From the IMG/VR virus record IMGVR_UViG_3300029448_000555, positions 1-20,728 of that record: a stretch of DNA of 20,728 nucleotides; one strand, 5' to 3'. Both the position numbers and the translations under genes were made by a program. The notes below the pieces were generated by a model, which saw only the letters and a list, made by a program, of their open reading frames with translations, was not told where the DNA came from and made no database searches. Shown piece by piece: positions 1 to 7,086 of the stretch. Position 1 is the first letter of the stretch, and each line of letters starts with the position of its first letter. Source of the stretch: a virus.

Positions 1-37
1 TATTTTGTATATTGTTTACTTTAATTATACTTGTCAT
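1..37 (-). CDS. Start of another tail fibre/decoration gene (partial, runs off left edge)
   Basis: Only the first 12 codons are in the window, reading MTSIIKVNNIQN. The ATG at 37 follows a strong AGGAGG ribosome binding site about 4 bases upstream. The peptide matches the short N-terminal tag (Met, small residue, hydrophobic pair, then Asn/Asp-x-Ile-Gln) that opens several fibre genes just upstream, so this is inferred to be a further member of the same array of jelly-roll tail proteins. Nothing can be said about its C-terminal domain. Confidence 0.6.
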   Translation of the reverse strand, partial: MTSIIKVNNIQN

Positions 38-46
38 GCTATCCTC

Positions 47-604
47 CTATAATTGAAAACCACCAAAATATGTTTTTGCAGTTGTTGCATCTCCTTGTAA
101 AGTTCTTGTGCCAGCTGTAGTCATAGCAGTACAATAGTAATAATCATTAGCATCTGTTTGTTCTACAATAACTTCTACAAACACAGATGTATTATAAGTT
201 TCAGTTCCTTGACCCATTTCACCCTCTGCAATATCAGTAGTTGAACTCCCGCTATTGTCATATTTTATTATTGTTAATTCAACTCTATCTGTTGGTGATG
301 ATATATAATTAATTTGAAGTGCAGCAAATAATCTATATATACCTACAGGTGGGGTAAATCTATATGTACTTGCATTATAATAACTACCCACATCAAACTT
401 TTCTGATGGAAAAGCTATAGTAGTCTCTGTATTTTGTGAAATGCTTTGACCAGTTCCTTGAGCATAAAAAATTGGTCTTTGAGGTTGTATTAGACGATTA
501 TTAAATGTAACTACTCCACCACTACTTACGCTTGCAGCAGTAGTTCCATTAGTATGTTTTATATTTGCTGTTTGCAAATTTGTTGCTTCTATTATTCCAC
601 TCAT
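47..604 (-). CDS. C1q-like jelly-roll tail fibre/decoration protein (185 aa)
   Basis: Likely a virion surface protein, probably part of the tail fibre or adhesin set that contacts the host. Residues 1-35 form the array's docking tag (MSGIIEATNLQT) and end in a Gly-Gly-Val-Val-Thr-Phe-Asn turn. Residues from about 45 resemble a C1q/TNF-type jelly roll: an aromatic opening (FYAQGTG), a Phe-x-Pro-Pro-x-Gly-Ile-Tyr strand near the middle (YRFTPPVGIYRLF), alternating polar/hydrophobic strands and a short C-terminal strand ending GGFQL. The ATG at 604 has AGGAGG seven bases upstream. It is separated by 12 bases from the preceding gene and 9 from the next start, within one leftward operon. The fold is from family resemblance; the ligand is unknown. 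Confidence 0.72.
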   Translation of the reverse strand: MSGIIEATNLQTANIKHTNGTTAASVSSGGVVTFNNRLIQPQRPIFYAQGTGQSISQNTETTIAFPSEKFDVGSYYNASTYRFTPPVGIYRLFAALQINYISSPTDRVELTIIKYDNSGSSTTDIAEGEMGQGTETYNTSVFVEVIVEQTDANDYYYCTAMTTAGTRTLQGDATTAKTYFGGFQL

Positions 605-616
605 ATTATATTCCTC

Positions 617-1213
617 CTATACCGATGGACACAGTTTTATAATTTGTAATCTTGTTTTGTCCACAGTATTACCAGCTCGTACTGTTAGATTACCACCTCC
701 AGCAATAGTATATTGAAATTTTTGATTAGCAATATCTGTAACATTAAATACATGAACTAAAGGAATTGTACCATGATAATTAGTAGAACTTATTCCCATA
801 TATGCTTGAGCACATTGTATCAGAGTACTACCATCAGTTGTAACTGAAAGTCTTACACCATAACTTGCTGCAGCTCCTCCAGAGCCATAAAATTTAAAAC
901 TTAAATTTGTATACCAAATACCTGTTGATGGAAATGAAAAAATTCCAGAGCTATTTGACATTCCAGGATTTTTAATTGCATGACCAGTAGCTGAGTAAAC
1001 TCCATCAGTATCAGCTACAGCTGGATCTAATCTATACCAACTATTATTTAACAAAGCTCCGTTATTATGTGCAACATCTGTAGTATGGTAATACCAGTTT
1101 TCTACTACATTTATAAAAGGATCTTTTCCTGTTGGAAAAATTGGAGTTTGATTAAAAGCTATATTACTATTAGCTGTTTTAGCATCTATTGTGTCTACGA
1201 ATATTTTACTCAT
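617..1213 (-). CDS. Tail fibre/decoration protein with docking tag (198 aa)
   Basis: Probable virion surface protein of the fibre array. It opens MSKIFVDTIDAKTANSNIAF, the same Ile-x-x-x-x-Ile-x-x tag as its neighbours, followed by a Gly/Ser/Thr/Asn-rich beta-strand domain. The strand around residues 85-105 (GIFSFPSTGIWYTNLSF) corresponds to the 'tapxxGvY' strand of the C1q-like paralogues. The start ATG (1211-1213) overlaps the stop of the upstream gene in an ATGA junction, so the two are probably translationally coupled. The same ATGA arrangement links the related pair at 4626-5126 and 4048-4629. A Cys near the C-terminus (LCPSV) is unusual for the set. Exact role not determinable. Confidence 0.68.
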   Translation of the reverse strand: MSKIFVDTIDAKTANSNIAFNQTPIFPTGKDPFINVVENWYYHTTDVAHNNGALLNNSWYRLDPAVADTDGVYSATGHAIKNPGMSNSSGIFSFPSTGIWYTNLSFKFYGSGGAAASYGVRLSVTTDGSTLIQCAQAYMGISSTNYHGTIPLVHVFNVTDIANQKFQYTIAGGGNLTVRAGNTVDKTRLQIIKLCPSV

Positions 1214-1674
1214 ACTACTGTTAAAACTCCATTTACTGTTAGTGTTACACCATTAGCAACGGAGATATCTCCAGCTACCATAGCTCTTTCTGTACTAGCT
1301 ATAGTTATATCGGTGTCAATACTATCATCGTTAATTCTTAATGGGTCTCTAAATAATGTATTAGATAACTGTGCTGCTTGAATAGATCCACTAGAAGGTG
1401 TACCTGTATCTAAATTATTCCCCATGACTAATACGTAATTAATAACATCATTACTTGTTAATGCATCACTAAATGTTATTTGACTACCACTTATAGTATA
1501 AGCATCTCCAGGAGCTTGTGTTACTCCGTTAAGACTTACAATACATTGCTCGGCAGTTCCAGGACTAAATGCTGCACCACCTCTTAATAAATTATAAGTA
1601 GCAGTAGCACTAGCTGTTATTGCATCTAGCTTTATATACTCCCCATGTAAGGGTTCTTTTCCTATATATGGCAT
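1210..1674 (-). CDS. Short tail fibre module, Tyr-Ile-Gly type (154 aa)
   Basis: Probable fibre or fibre-adaptor protein. It starts MPYIGKEPLHGEYIKLD, matching the Met-x-Tyr-Ile/Val-Gly opening seen in many marine phage fibre N-termini. A beta domain follows containing VSLNGVTQAPGDAYTISGS (residues about 46-64), the 'hNGVxQxPgxxYtvsG' signature, then a short linker and a C-terminal stretch (VANGVTLTVNGVLTVV) typical of fibre stems ending in a beta-helical tip. It is a paralogue of 4626-5126, which has the same order of motifs and the same ATGA coupling to a downstream jelly-roll gene. RBS GGAG lies eight bases before the ATG. Family recognition is by motif only. Confidence 0.7.
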   Translation of the reverse strand: MPYIGKEPLHGEYIKLDAITASATATYNLLRGGAAFSPGTAEQCIVSLNGVTQAPGDAYTISGSQITFSDALTSNDVINYVLVMGNNLDTGTPSSGSIQAAQLSNTLFRDPLRINDDSIDTDITIASTERAMVAGDISVANGVTLTVNGVLTVV

Positions 1675-1684
1675 ACTTTACTCC

Positions 1685-2011
1685 TTAACTTGGTTTTGTT
1701 GGAAAGTTGACATGAGTTTTAGTTTTTTCATCAAACTTCATTTTTTCTTGCACCTTTTCAACTGTATCCAAACCATTTGTTATATCTCTCATTTGTTGTC
1801 TGTAAGTTTTCCAAGCATCTGACATAGTTACATCTGAATTACCCATATAATCGGAATCATTTAATATATTATTTCTAATAGTTCTAAGCCAATTAAGTTC
1901 TCTATCTAATGCACCTTTTGCATATTCAGCCTCTTCTTTTTCTAGTTGTGCTTGTTCTGCATCTGTTAATTCTATCTCAATACCATTTACATTTTTTATT
2001 CTATTAGCCAT
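1685..2011 (-). CDS. Phage tail/fibre assembly chaperone-like protein (108 aa)
   Basis: Resembles the Phage_tail_APC type of small assembly protein usually encoded beside tail fibre genes. Diagnostic residues: LRxxRNNILNDSDY at about 42-55, a Trp-x-x-Tyr-Arg-Gln-x-Met-Arg-Asp-Ile block (WKTYRQQMRDI) at about 67-77, and an Asn-Phe-Pro-x-Lys-Pro C-terminus. The N-terminal third is a charged helix (DAEQAQLEKEEAEYAKG). In known phages such proteins assist fibre folding or attachment; that role is inferred here. The ATG shares its A with the TAA stop of the preceding gene (TAATG), indicating coupling. It lies in the middle of the fibre array, consistent with a helper for its neighbours. Confidence 0.7.
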   Translation of the reverse strand: MANRIKNVNGIEIELTDAEQAQLEKEEAEYAKGALDRELNWLRTIRNNILNDSDYMGNSDVTMSDAWKTYRQQMRDITNGLDTVEKVQEKMKFDEKTKTHVNFPTKPS

Positions 2012-2688
2012 TATACAACTCCGTATATTTTAAATATACCACTAGCAATATCGCCACTTCGAAATTTTAATCTTAAACCATTAATAGTATCTGAATCTGA
2101 AGCATGAGAACCTATACTATTTGTATGTATTTGATAAACACTTTGACCATATCCAAAAAATTGCCCATTAAATACAGTTCTTTGTCCAGAGCCTAAATAA
2201 TCAACAAGAATAGTGCCAGTAACACCACCTCTACTAGCAGTAGCCGAAGTTCCTTGATCATGGTTTAATGCAAAATCATTGACATAAGCACTATCGTTTC
2301 CAGTTGAACTTCCATTACTATAATGTCTATGGTATACAGAATTATATTGACTATCTCCATCATAGTTACTGCCACTATCACTACTTGTGTAAAGATTAAA
2401 CTGAGCTTCTGTTGTTGATATAGCGTTATCTATAGTTATTTCATATCTTGAATAAGTTGAATCTAAAACCACACCATTAGAGCCATGCACAAAATCAACA
2501 GAATTTGTATTACTAGATATTGTAACTGATCTTAAAAGTCTTTTTGAACCAGTACCACTTACAGTACCACTAAAAGCATAGCTACCAGCAAGATCTAATA
2601 TAGTATTATCAACTGCATCTGCTGCAAGCTGAGTTGTGTCTACTGCAGCATTAGCAATAGACGAAGTTATTATTTGACTTTTTGCCAT
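2011..2688 (-). CDS. Tail fibre/virion structural protein (225 aa)
   Basis: Probable fibre-array protein with a different N-terminus from its neighbours: residues 9-30 read SSIANAAVDTTQLAADAVDN, the 'sIsNaavdttqLaadAV' heptad-like repeat common near the attachment end of marine phage fibres. The remainder is Ser/Gly/Asn-rich beta structure, ending in INGLRLKFRSGDIASGIFKIYGVV, where the Ser-Gly-x-Ile-Ala-Ser-Gly-x-Phe-x-x-Tyr-Gly motif is a recurrent C-terminal strand of marine phage structural proteins. GGAG lies about six bases before the ATG. Its stop overlaps the next gene. Host-binding is inference. Confidence 0.66.
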   Translation of the reverse strand: MAKSQIITSSIANAAVDTTQLAADAVDNTILDLAGSYAFSGTVSGTGSKRLLRSVTISSNTNSVDFVHGSNGVVLDSTYSRYEITIDNAISTTEAQFNLYTSSDSGSNYDGDSQYNSVYHRHYSNGSSTGNDSAYVNDFALNHDQGTSATASRGGVTGTILVDYLGSGQRTVFNGQFFGYGQSVYQIHTNSIGSHASDSDTINGLRLKFRSGDIASGIFKIYGVV

Positions 2689-2691
2689 GCT

Positions 2692-2973
2692 CTACTCCTT
2701 TGAATATTTATCTTTTACTGCTTTAATAGCTTTTTGAAAATTATCTCCACCTTGACCAGCATGATATATCATATCTAATTGATCACCTATAGATGGATAA
2801 TCTTCTTCTCTATCTCTTTGATATTTTTTAGCTTCCCACTCTGTTTTAAGAGTAGCTATATGTTTAGCTCTTTTTGTATCATCTTTATAATCTGATAAAC
2901 CAAATCGAGAAACTATTTCTTTATAAATGGAACTATGTTCTTCTTTCCATGTTTTTAATTTTAAATATTTCAT
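2692..2973 (-). CDS. Small protein with PSIGDQLD motif, probable fibre assembly factor (93 aa)
   Basis: Contains YPSIGDQLDMIYHAGQGG at about residues 59-76, a motif well known from marine phage tail modules, where it occurs either as a small stand-alone protein or at the end of fibre-assembly proteins. The N-terminal half is highly charged and helical (RAKHIATLKTEWEAKKYQRD). No membrane segment or signal is visible. The gene starts at a TAATG overlap with the preceding fibre gene and has no obvious Shine-Dalgarno, so translation probably relies on coupling. Function unknown; placement among fibre genes and the family context suggest an assembly role rather than a virion component. Confidence 0.62.
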   Translation of the reverse strand: MKYLKLKTWKEEHSSIYKEIVSRFGLSDYKDDTKRAKHIATLKTEWEAKKYQRDREEDYPSIGDQLDMIYHAGQGGDNFQKAIKAVKDKYSKE

Positions 2974-3512
2974 TATTTTAATCTACAACCTCCCCATGAG
3001 CAGTGTGGTGGATACCAATCACAACCAGTTGTAGCAATAACTGCCATTGTATCTCCACTTGTTAAAGGAACAACAATAGAAACTGTTTGTTGATGGTCAT
3101 CATCAGAACTATTTAAACCAGTAAATTTATCATCTGTACCATGAGAATAATCAATTTTTCCACTATTTTTTAAAAAACCAAATTCATTACCAGTATCTTG
3201 ATTTGCAGTATATATAGTGTACCAAAATATATAAACACCAGTAGCAGGTGCAGTGTACTTATACGTTGATGTATTATAATTAGAATCTGTATCAAAGCTG
3301 TCGCCAGTACTAACATTATTAAAACCAAGTATTCCATTAGTACTTAATGTAGCCCAAGTTGTTGGTGTAGTAGCTCTAGCTGAAAATGCACCAGTGCCAG
3401 CTGCACTAGCATTAACTGGAAGACTATTAAATGTAGCTACCCCTGTGTTAGCTACAGTCATAGCAGCATTACCTGTTGTGCTTTGTATAGCACCGACTTT
3501 TAATGTACTCAT
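2973..3512 (-). CDS. C1q-like jelly-roll tail protein (179 aa)
   Basis: Clearest C1q-like member of the array. Residues 1-30 are the docking tag (MSTLKVGAIQSTTGN, then GVATFNS). The jelly roll begins near residue 42 with GAFSARATTPTTW and continues through ILGFNNVSTGDSFD, YKYTAPATGVYIFWYTIYTA, a polar loop with several Asp, and a final SGDTMAVIATTG strand. Order and spacing of the 'FsA', 'Fn', 'taPxxGvY' and 'GD' elements match C1q/TNF-type virion proteins of marine phages. Two Cys and several aromatic residues lie in the last 20 residues (CDWYPPHCSWGGC), which may form a disulfide or metal site. GGAGGA lies six bases before the ATG. Ligand unknown. Confidence 0.75.
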   Translation of the reverse strand: MSTLKVGAIQSTTGNAAMTVANTGVATFNSLPVNASAAGTGAFSARATTPTTWATLSTNGILGFNNVSTGDSFDTDSNYNTSTYKYTAPATGVYIFWYTIYTANQDTGNEFGFLKNSGKIDYSHGTDDKFTGLNSSDDDHQQTVSIVVPLTSGDTMAVIATTGCDWYPPHCSWGGCRLK

Positions 3513-3513
3513 G

Positions 3514-4038
3514 TTATCCTCCTATTTCCATAACTGAAATACTTGAAGTAGCAGCATATACAGTAGAATTATCAGAAGCTAGTCCACCTCTATTTAAGTA
3601 CCATGTTCCACCACTTTGTTCAGCTGCTGCTTGTATTTTATATGTAAGTGCATTAGTTGTAGAAGGTTCATCTAAAAAGAATATAGGAAGGGTAGTATCG
3701 ATAATATTTCCACCACTACCTTGATGTGCTACTGTTGATACTGTTCTACTACCAGCACTAGTTGCTATGGAAATATCAGTGCTTCCTCTTACAAGACGCA
3801 ATGCAAATCGGAATCCGTTAGTTGCACCCATACTTACATGGGACATAACATAAATTTTACTGCTCGTTGAGCTAGGAGTAATATCTATAGTTAAGCCAGT
3901 ATCAGTAAATGTAGTTCCTGAATTTGAAGTGCCACTAGTTGTAACTGTCATTGATTGTACCTGCAACACTGCTCCAGGAATTATAGGAGATGCTGTTCCA
4001 GCGATATCCGTAATTCTATTTGATCTTAATTCACTCAT
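3514..4038 (-). CDS. Virion structural protein with 'VLQVQ...ITPSSTSSK' beta domain (174 aa)
   Basis: Fibre-array member with a second, non-C1q beta domain. After the tag MSELRSNRITDIAGTASP, residues 23-62 read GAVLQVQSMTVTTSG...LTIDITPSSTSSKIYV, a signature I recognise from many marine phage tail/virion proteins, and the protein ends SSISVMEIGG, the usual 'SsItlmEIg' C-terminus of that family. An additional family landmark is the WYLNRGG segment (about 146-152). RBS GGAGC is seven bases before the ATG. The gene follows the previous one with a 9-base gap. Likely a receptor-binding or decoration component; the precise site on the virion is not known. Confidence 0.74.
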   Translation of the reverse strand: MSELRSNRITDIAGTASPIIPGAVLQVQSMTVTTSGTSNSGTTFTDTGLTIDITPSSTSSKIYVMSHVSMGATNGFRFALRLVRGSTDISIATSAGSRTVSTVAHQGSGGNIIDTTLPIFFLDEPSTTNALTYKIQAAAEQSGGTWYLNRGGLASDNSTVYAATSSISVMEIGG

Positions 4039-4047
4039 ATTATGCTC

Positions 4048-4629
4048 CTATTGTGCATCTGCTAAACGTTTAAATACTAATGCACATTTTCGATTAACAC
4101 CACCACTACCTCTAAACATTACATTACTTCCTTCAGCAGAAATTTTAACTCTAAATCTAAAAGTAGATGCAGTTGCTATATTATAATACCTAATAAAATT
4201 ATGATGATGATGAGTTGAACCACTATTTACATGAACTGCACTAGTATACAAATCTTCATTTGTATAATTACTTCCACTATCTGTACTAGGTTGAAAATCA
4301 ATTTGAACATAATCATTATTACTAGTTGTACTTAAAGATGCTATAAAAATAACTTCATATAAGCCATTAACAGAAGGTGTAAATACACCACTACTATTAG
4401 ACCATGCAGTTCCTATTCTTTTAAATAAATCATTATCATGCCCATCAGCCCAAGACGTAAGAATAGTTGGAGTAGTTGTACTAGTAACATTACCATCTAA
4501 TCTAAAAAGTTGTAAATTTGAAACTCCAACATTTATAGGTGGATTAGTAAAATTGACTACACCACCACTAATATTTGCTGCAACGTTTGTACTTGTATCT
4601 TGTATTTGATTTGTTCTTAATATACTCAT
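4048..4629 (-). CDS. C1q-like jelly-roll tail protein with His-rich loop (193 aa)
   Basis: Tag MSILRTNQIQDTSTNVAANI followed by SGGVVNFTNPP, nearly the same linker as in the gene at 47-604 (SGGVVTFNN). The jelly-roll part includes LFRLDGNV, a GVFTPSVNGLYEVIFIASL strand near residue 88 and a polar loop carrying four consecutive His (about 139-142). The His cluster could bind metal, as single-site metal ions are common on trimer axes of phage fibres, but this is conjecture. The ATG overlaps the stop of the preceding Tyr-Val-Gly gene in ATGA, matching the pair at 1210-1674/617-1213. Probably a trimeric surface fibre or decoration. Confidence 0.72.
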   Translation of the reverse strand: MSILRTNQIQDTSTNVAANISGGVVNFTNPPINVGVSNLQLFRLDGNVTSTTTPTILTSWADGHDNDLFKRIGTAWSNSSGVFTPSVNGLYEVIFIASLSTTSNNDYVQIDFQPSTDSGSNYTNEDLYTSAVHVNSGSTHHHHNFIRYYNIATASTFRFRVKISAEGSNVMFRGSGGVNRKCALVFKRLADAQ

Positions 4630-5126
4630 ACTATTGACAATGCTCCTCCACTAGTTATTGTTAGTGTAACACCACTTGCTATTGTTAATGGACCACTAGC
4701 TATTCCATTAGTATTAGCATCAATAGTTACATTTGTGTTTAATTCATTTTCATGTACTCTTATAATAGCACCAAGATCTTGTGAAGTATCACCTTTGAAT
4801 ATTCCTAAACCATGTACAACACCACTACCTAGTTTGGCACTAGTTACTGAACCATCTGGTGTTACTGTTGTTTGTTGACCTTTACCTAAATATACAACAT
4901 ATATATCATCAGAACCAGCTACAGTATAACCTTGTAATGTTACAGTAGTTCCACTTGCTGTATAAGATGTTGCAGGTTCTTGTCTAACATTATTAATGTA
5001 TAATGCTATTTCATTTTCATTTGCAACTGCATTTGACAAAGTTAATGTACTACCAGTAGCTCCTGTAAGATCTTGCTTAGTAATGCTATTAAATGCAACA
5101 GCTGCTTGATTTCCTACGTATCCCAT
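4626..5126 (-). CDS. Short tail fibre module, Tyr-Val-Gly type (166 aa)
   Basis: Opens MGYVGNQAAVAFNSITKQD, then a beta domain with ALYINNVRQEPATSYTASG (residues about 41-59), the 'hNnVrQePxxsYtasG' version of the signature also present in 1210-1674, then VYLGKGQQTTVTPDGSVTSA, a linker typical of marine phage fibres, and a C-terminal ASGVTLTITSGGALSIV tip. Paralogue of 1210-1674 with the same layout and the same coupling to a following jelly-roll gene. GGAG lies eight bases before the ATG. Likely a fibre/adaptor protein to which other fibre parts bind, by analogy only. Confidence 0.74.
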   Translation of the reverse strand: MGYVGNQAAVAFNSITKQDLTGATGSTLTLSNAVANENEIALYINNVRQEPATSYTASGTTVTLQGYTVAGSDDIYVVYLGKGQQTTVTPDGSVTSAKLGSGVVHGLGIFKGDTSQDLGAIIRVHENELNTNVTIDANTNGIASGPLTIASGVTLTITSGGALSIV

Positions 5127-5135
5127 TTAACTCTC

Positions 5136-5507
5136 CTATGTGCTTATTGCATCTACAACAGACACCCATGCATCTAATGAACTTGCTGTATCAGATTGAA
5201 TCCATAATCGATCACCATCTTGAACAACAACTTTAGCACCACCATCCATTACTTGTAATGCCGATCCTGCTGGTATAGGTGCATCTTTTAATAAGTAATA
5301 GGTATTATTCGGATTATTTGTTGGATCATCATCAGCATCGTCATTATAGTCTGTGATAAATACAGTTGCGTTAATTGTATTAGATGTTCTATTTGCTAAA
5401 TGTATTCCTATTATTGTATCGTATGAATTAAAATCAGTACCATCAGGAGCATCTGCTGCTGTTGTACCTATGCTTCTTAATGCATATCTTCTAAAATTTT
5501 GTGCCAT
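5136..5507 (-). CDS. Conserved marine phage virion structural protein (123 aa)
   Basis: Matches a small structural protein family that I recognise from T4-like cyanophages and other marine phages. Landmarks: MAQNFRRYALRSIGTTA at the start, DTIIGIHLANRTSNTINATVF (about 30-50), an acidic Asp/Asn insert (DDADDDPTNNPNN), TYYLLKDAPIPAGSALQVMDGG (about 69-90), then KVVVQDGDRLWIQSDTASSLD and a SVVDAIS end. The 'PIPxGSxLQVxdGG-KxVxqxGD' pattern is the family signature. The fold is probably an all-beta sandwich. The acidic loop may bind divalent cations. RBS GGGAGA is five bases before the ATG. Function in the particle (tail or fibre collar) is not established. Confidence 0.75.
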   Translation of the reverse strand: MAQNFRRYALRSIGTTAADAPDGTDFNSYDTIIGIHLANRTSNTINATVFITDYNDDADDDPTNNPNNTYYLLKDAPIPAGSALQVMDGGAKVVVQDGDRLWIQSDTASSLDAWVSVVDAIST

Positions 5508-5517
5508 TATTTTCTCC

Positions 5518-7086
5518 CTATAAGGCTATTGCCATTGCAATTGTAAAACCTGCAGAAGGTAAGCCTGCTGTACTTACTGCTGCAACTTCCCAAGCTGATC
5601 CATTGTAAACTTTTAAATCACTACTTCCAGTATGATAATACAAATCTCCAGTTGTTAATGCATCTCCATCGTTATCTTGTGTAGGATCAGAACTCTTCGC
5701 TCCAAGATAAACATCATCAAAACTATCTGCTGAAGCTGCTGCTTGTTCTGCCCAATATTTAGCTGAATATTGACTACCAGCTACTGCTGTACTTGTAGTA
5801 AATCCAGAACCACCACCAATAGCCCATTGTTTAGCTGATCCAGCACTTTGACCTGATTGAGTTCCTATTGCATATTCTTTAGCACTATACTCTGCATTAT
5901 CAACTGTATTAGTAGTATCTGTTGCCCAATCTTTAGCACTACCTCCACCTGAAGCATTATCAATTCCTGTGCCACCTACAGCCCAAGCTTTAGCAGAATA
6001 ATCTGATGTACTTGGTACAACTCCATTTACTTTAGTAGCATAATTCTGTGCAGTAGTAGCATGACCACTTGCTGTATCTTTATGACCACTTGCAGTACTT
6101 GCACTATTACCTGATGCTGTTGCACTGTTTGCACTAGCAGTTGCACTAGCAGATGACTTAGCTGCATAGTGTTTAGACGAGTATTCTCCTCCACTAACTG
6201 CACTATCTTCTGCAGTTGTCGCCCATTCTTTTGCAGAACCTGCAGGTACTGTAGTTCCTATTGCGTATTCTTTAGCACTGTATTCCGAAGTATCAACTGC
6301 ACCACCTGTAGTTGTTGCCCACTCTTTCGCAGCTCCTCTAGAACCCGTTGTTGTTACACCAGTTCCACCTAATGCCCATGCTTTAGAGCTATAGTCAGAA
6401 CCAGTTATTGCTCCATCTACCTTTAAAGCATAAGACTTAGAACTAGTTGCAGTTGTACCAATAGCATATTCTTTAGACGAATATTCAGAAGTATCAACAG
6501 CTCCACCAGTTGTTGTAGCCCATTCTTTTGCAGCACCTCTCGAGCCAGTTGTAGTTATTCCTGTGCCACCTATTGACCATGCCTTAGCACTGTAATTAGT
6601 ACTAGCTACTGCACCATCGACTTTATTTGCATAGCTATTTGCTGTTGTAGCATTAGCATCTGCAAGAGCTTGATAATGTAATGCAGAAAAATAATTTTGA
6701 CCATCATATGTAAAGGCTGAATTCGCAGCTCTTACTGCAAAGTTTTGTGCATCAGTCCTAGCAGTTGTTGCTAAGGATGTTTGATTAGATACTTCTGTAG
6801 CATAATGTAAAGCGGAAAAATAATTACTACCACTATAAGCAAATTGAGTATTATGTGCATTAGTTGCAAATTGTTGTGCAACAGTTGCATTTCCACTTGA
6901 ATTAGTTTCACTTGTTGCGGCATTCGTTGCACTTGTTGCAGCATTAGTAGCTGAAGTTTGTGCGGCTGTAACGTCAGCGGCTACTAAATCAGATATACCA
7001 CTAAGTAAGGTTGTTCCAAAGTAACTACCAGATGAGGCAGTATCAGTAGCACCTGTAAAGCTACCTGGTCTTGCAGGAGTTGTCAT
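5518..7086 (-). CDS. Long repetitive tail fibre protein (522 aa)
   Basis: Probable main tail fibre or its attachment shaft. Residues 35-75 are an Ala/Thr/Asn-rich helical run (AAQTSATNAATSATNAAT). Two copies of a 'FAxxAxNxxFxYxGxNYFSALHY' unit lie at about 73-95 and 116-138. Three copies of a 66-70 residue unit follow (about 155-220, 221-289 and 351-422), each containing Tyr-Ser-x-Lys-Ala-Trp, a Lys-Glu/Asp-Trp-Ala segment and YSxKEYAIGT. The C-terminal part (about 456-500) is FDDVYLGAKSSDPTQDNDGD...LYYHTGSSDLKVYNGSAWE, a widespread fibre motif. The gene starts in an ATGA overlap with the adaptor gene. The shaft probably trimerises; host receptor unknown. Confidence 0.82.
   Translation of the reverse strand: MTTPARPGSFTGATDTASSGSYFGTTLLSGISDLVAADVTAAQTSATNAATSATNAATSETNSSGNATVAQQFATNAHNTQFAYSGSNYFSALHYATEVSNQTSLATTARTDAQNFAVRAANSAFTYDGQNYFSALHYQALADANATTANSYANKVDGAVASTNYSAKAWSIGGTGITTTGSRGAAKEWATTTGGAVDTSEYSSKEYAIGTTATSSKSYALKVDGAITGSDYSSKAWALGGTGVTTTGSRGAAKEWATTTGGAVDTSEYSAKEYAIGTTVPAGSAKEWATTAEDSAVSGGEYSSKHYAAKSSASATASANSATASGNSASTASGHKDTASGHATTAQNYATKVNGVVPSTSDYSAKAWAVGGTGIDNASGGGSAKDWATDTTNTVDNAEYSAKEYAIGTQSGQSAGSAKQWAIGGGSGFTTSTAVAGSQYSAKYWAEQAAASADSFDDVYLGAKSSDPTQDNDGDALTTGDLYYHTGSSDLKVYNGSAWEVAAVSTAGLPSAGFTIAMAIAL

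Noticed and set aside
1067-1381. Plus-strand reading frame of about 100 codons opposite fibre genes
   Set aside because: It runs antisense across two well-supported fibre genes, has no ribosome binding site and looks like the reverse reading of their Thr/Ser-rich codons.
4203-4214. Run of four His codons as an engineered tag
   Set aside because: Natural ATGATGATG-type codon repeat inside a jelly-roll loop with no cloning scars; treated as part of the protein.
5518-7086. Fibre repeats as a tandem DNA repeat element
   Set aside because: Repetition is at protein level only; the DNA copies differ at many synonymous positions, so it is not annotated as a DNA repeat.
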